A DNA stretch of 64,000 bases. Source: Allostella sp. ATCC 35155 (GTDB lineage: Bacteria; Pseudomonadota; Alphaproteobacteria; ATCC43930; Allostellaceae). A program made the position numbers and the translations under genes. The notes under the pieces were generated by a model. It did no database searches. It was not told the origin of the DNA and saw only the letters and a list, made by a program, of their open reading frames with translations. How positions within the stretch are numbered: position 1 is the stretch's first letter; each line of letters opens with the position of its first letter. The stretch lies in contig AP019701.1 of NCBI GenBank assembly GCA_006738865.1, forward strand, positions 2,228,001-2,292,000, in the 5' to 3' direction. Of this stretch, positions 62,407 through 64,000 are shown one piece after another.

Positions 62407-64000
62407 ATGGGGCCTTCACAGATCGTCAAGCTTTTCGGACTGCTCGCAGTGCCGGCCGTCGCCGTCGCGGCCGGCATTGTGTTCTGGCAGCCGCCGCAAC
62501 CACCGGATACGGCGACGGCGCCGCCCTCGACGTCCGAGGCGGCCTCGGCGGCGACAACCGCAACGGGCAGCAGCCCGCCCGCTCCTCCCATGCCGGCGGC
62601 TGTTCCGGGACCGACGGCTGCGGTCGTGCCGCCCGCCGCGGCGCTGGCGGCGCCTTCACCGCCCCAGGCTGCTCCTCCTTCGGACGCGGGCCGACTACAG
62701 GCGGCCACGACGGCTCCACCCGTCACAGCCGCGCCGCCGGTGCCCGCCGCTGCGGGCCCGGCGGTGCGCTCGGATCGTCCGGCTCCTCCGCTACCTCCAC
62801 TTCCTCCGGTGCGGGCAGCGGCGCCTTCGGCGGCCCAGCCGCCTGCAGTCGCGCCTGCACCGATCACGCGACCGCCGCCTCCCGCCGCTCCGGCGCCGGC
62901 AGCGGTAGCGCGCGCGCCGGCACCGTCGCCCACCGCCGCTTCTCCCGCCGCACCGTCCTCCGCCGCACCCCCGCCCGCCTCGCCGGCCGCGGCCGCCGCC
63001 CATCGTCGCCCGCCGCAGTTCCCGGACGGCCGCACCGGGCGGCCGCGCCCTCACCAGCCGCGCGGCCCGCCGTCACCGTGTGGGTACAGGTGGGGCGCGG
63101 GTCCGCCGCAGTTGGCTCCGCCGGCGCCACTGGCGCGCACCATGGCGGGTGCGCCGGAAGGCTCGGTCCAGGGGCGCCCGGCAGCAACCGCGGGCGATCC
63201 GGCACGGCAGGGTCCGCCGGCGAGGCCGCCAGGGCAGCAGGATGCTGGGCCTGCGCCGCGGCCGCCAGCACCGGCACTCGCGCTCGCCACCCCGCCGGCG
63301 ATGGACCGGCCCGCCGCAGCCGCCCGCGAGCGGCCCCGTCCCGCCGCAATCAAGCCGAGCTTCGACATCGTCCGCGTCGATCCGCGCGGCTCGGCGGTGA
63401 TGGCGGGGCGCGCCGCGCCCGGCGCGACGGTGACCATCCTCAACGGCGGGCGGAGACTGGGATCGGCGACGGCCAACGCCCGCGGCGAGTGGGTGTTCAT
63501 TCCGGACGGGCCGCTGGCACCCGGATCCCATTCCCTGGCGCTGGAGGCGCAGGTCGGCGGCCAACGCACCGAGAGCGAGCAGGTGGTGGTCGTCGCGGTC
63601 GACCGTCCCGCGCCGGGTCCGGCGGCGGCGCCGCGCGCCGCGCCGCTCGTCGTCCTCAGCAGCCGCAGCGGCGAGACGGCATCGCGGCCGCTCCAACTGC
63701 CCAAGGCGGCAGAGCCGCCATCGCCGTCGGCGGCGGCCGACAACGCCGTCGTCGCCAGCCTGTCGGCGCCGACGCCCGCGGCGGAGCGGCAGGCACTGCC
63801 CCGGCTGCCGGCGGGCGCACCGCCGACGGTCGACGCCATCGATTACGGCCAGGAGGGCGCGGTGCGCTTCAGCGGGCGTTCGGCGCCCGGCGCGACCTTG
63901 CGGCTCTACCTCGACAACAAGCCGATCGGCGAGACGGTGGCCGGCAAGGACCAGGGGTGGCAGCACACGCCGCCCAGCGACGTGCCGCCGGGCAACTACC
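62407..64000 (+). CDS. Long Pro/Ala-rich envelope-type protein with Ig-like domains (partial, runs off the end)
   Basis: At least 531 residues are open to the window edge. The N-terminus is one membrane helix (about residues 7-27, 'VKLFGLLAVPAVAVAAGIVF'). Residues about 30-315 are a Pro/Ala-rich linker. After that come two Ig-like modules of the type 'GRAAPGATVTILNGGRRLGS' ... 'GEWVFIPDGPLAPGSHSLAL', and 'SGRSAPGATLRLYLDNKPIG'. Such proteins often end in a LysM domain, which would lie outside the window. The ATG at 62407 has no Shine-Dalgarno. A promoter-like TTGTTG (62366-62371) with TATTAC (62390-62395) puts the start of transcription only a few bases upstream. Confidence 0.75.
   Translation, partial: MGPSQIVKLFGLLAVPAVAVAAGIVFWQPPQPPDTATAPPSTSEAASAATTATGSSPPAPPMPAAVPGPTAAVVPPAAALAAPSPPQAAPPSDAGRLQAATTAPPVTAAPPVPAAAGPAVRSDRPAPPLPPLPPVRAAAPSAAQPPAVAPAPITRPPPPAAPAPAAVARAPAPSPTAASPAAPSSAAPPPASPAAAAAHRRPPQFPDGRTGRPRPHQPRGPPSPCGYRWGAGPPQLAPPAPLARTMAGAPEGSVQGRPAATAGDPARQGPPARPPGQQDAGPAPRPPAPALALATPPAMDRPAAAARERPRPAAIKPSFDIVRVDPRGSAVMAGRAAPGATVTILNGGRRLGSATANARGEWVFIPDGPLAPGSHSLALEAQVGGQRTESEQVVVVAVDRPAPGPAAAPRAAPLVVLSSRSGETASRPLQLPKAAEPPSPSAAADNAVVASLSAPTPAAERQALPRLPAGAPPTVDAIDYGQEGAVRFSGRSAPGATLRLYLDNKPIGETVAGKDQGWQHTPPSDVPPGNY

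Overview
The window reads as a chromosome segment of a very GC-rich (roughly 70 %) free-living alphaproteobacterium, most likely of the Rhodospirillales. Three things suggest this: the conserved block rpsF-rpsR-DUF2232-rplI-dnaB-alr-radA, the block fabD-fabG-acpP-fabF-mltG-yicC-gmk, and a GAAC-N7-GAAC (alphaproteobacterial type) SOS box in front of recA. No rRNA, tRNA, CRISPR array, phage or insertion sequence was recognised. The assignment rests on gene order and motif style, not on a database search.

Region 1 (1-15811) is housekeeping. On the minus strand lie ribosomal proteins S6, S18 and L9, DnaB, alanine racemase, the MlaE/MlaF lipid transporter core, RadA (cut by the window edge) and a cyclopropane fatty acid synthase. 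On the plus strand are the fatty acid synthesis genes, the MltG transglycosylase, YicC and guanylate kinase. Divergent promoters separate the two sets near 8900-8975.

Region 2 (15812-24888) is mixed. It holds an XRE regulator with an unusual RTX-repeat protein behind a repeat-rich promoter, then folE, an ABC-F ATPase, a RidA protein, a copper amine oxidase, a VapBC-like toxin-antitoxin pair, a GFA-family protein and a secreted DUF4189 protein.

Region 3 (24885-54304) is accessory metabolism and transport. A tripartite tricarboxylate (TTT) transporter faces a three-gene sugar-acid type module (MocA oxidoreductase, TIM-barrel isomerase, enolase-superfamily enzyme). A coupled pair of GH13 glucosidases follows. 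Then comes a long minus-strand gene set: Asp/Glu racemase, TAXI-TRAP transporter, SDR, aspartate dehydrogenase, an unknown membrane protein, a glyoxalase-like protein and a methyltransferase. After it lie a glycosyltransferase, a two-subunit aconitase X, an HPP/CBS protein, OsmC, and a CaiB-type CoA-transferase with an HMG-CoA-lyase-like enzyme beside a second TTT transporter. Remnants of a dead iron(III)-type ABC transporter flank that enzyme pair.

Region 4 (54305-64000) returns to core functions: DksA, RecA, AlaS, isocitrate dehydrogenase, a LOG-family protein, a cytochrome c'/cytochrome b561 pair, and the start of a long Pro/Ala-rich envelope-type protein cut by the window end.

The best candidates for something undescribed are the XRE/RTX locus with its repeat-bearing promoter (15819-17979) and the eight-gene racemase/TAXI-TRAP/aspartate-dehydrogenase gene set (35021-43054).
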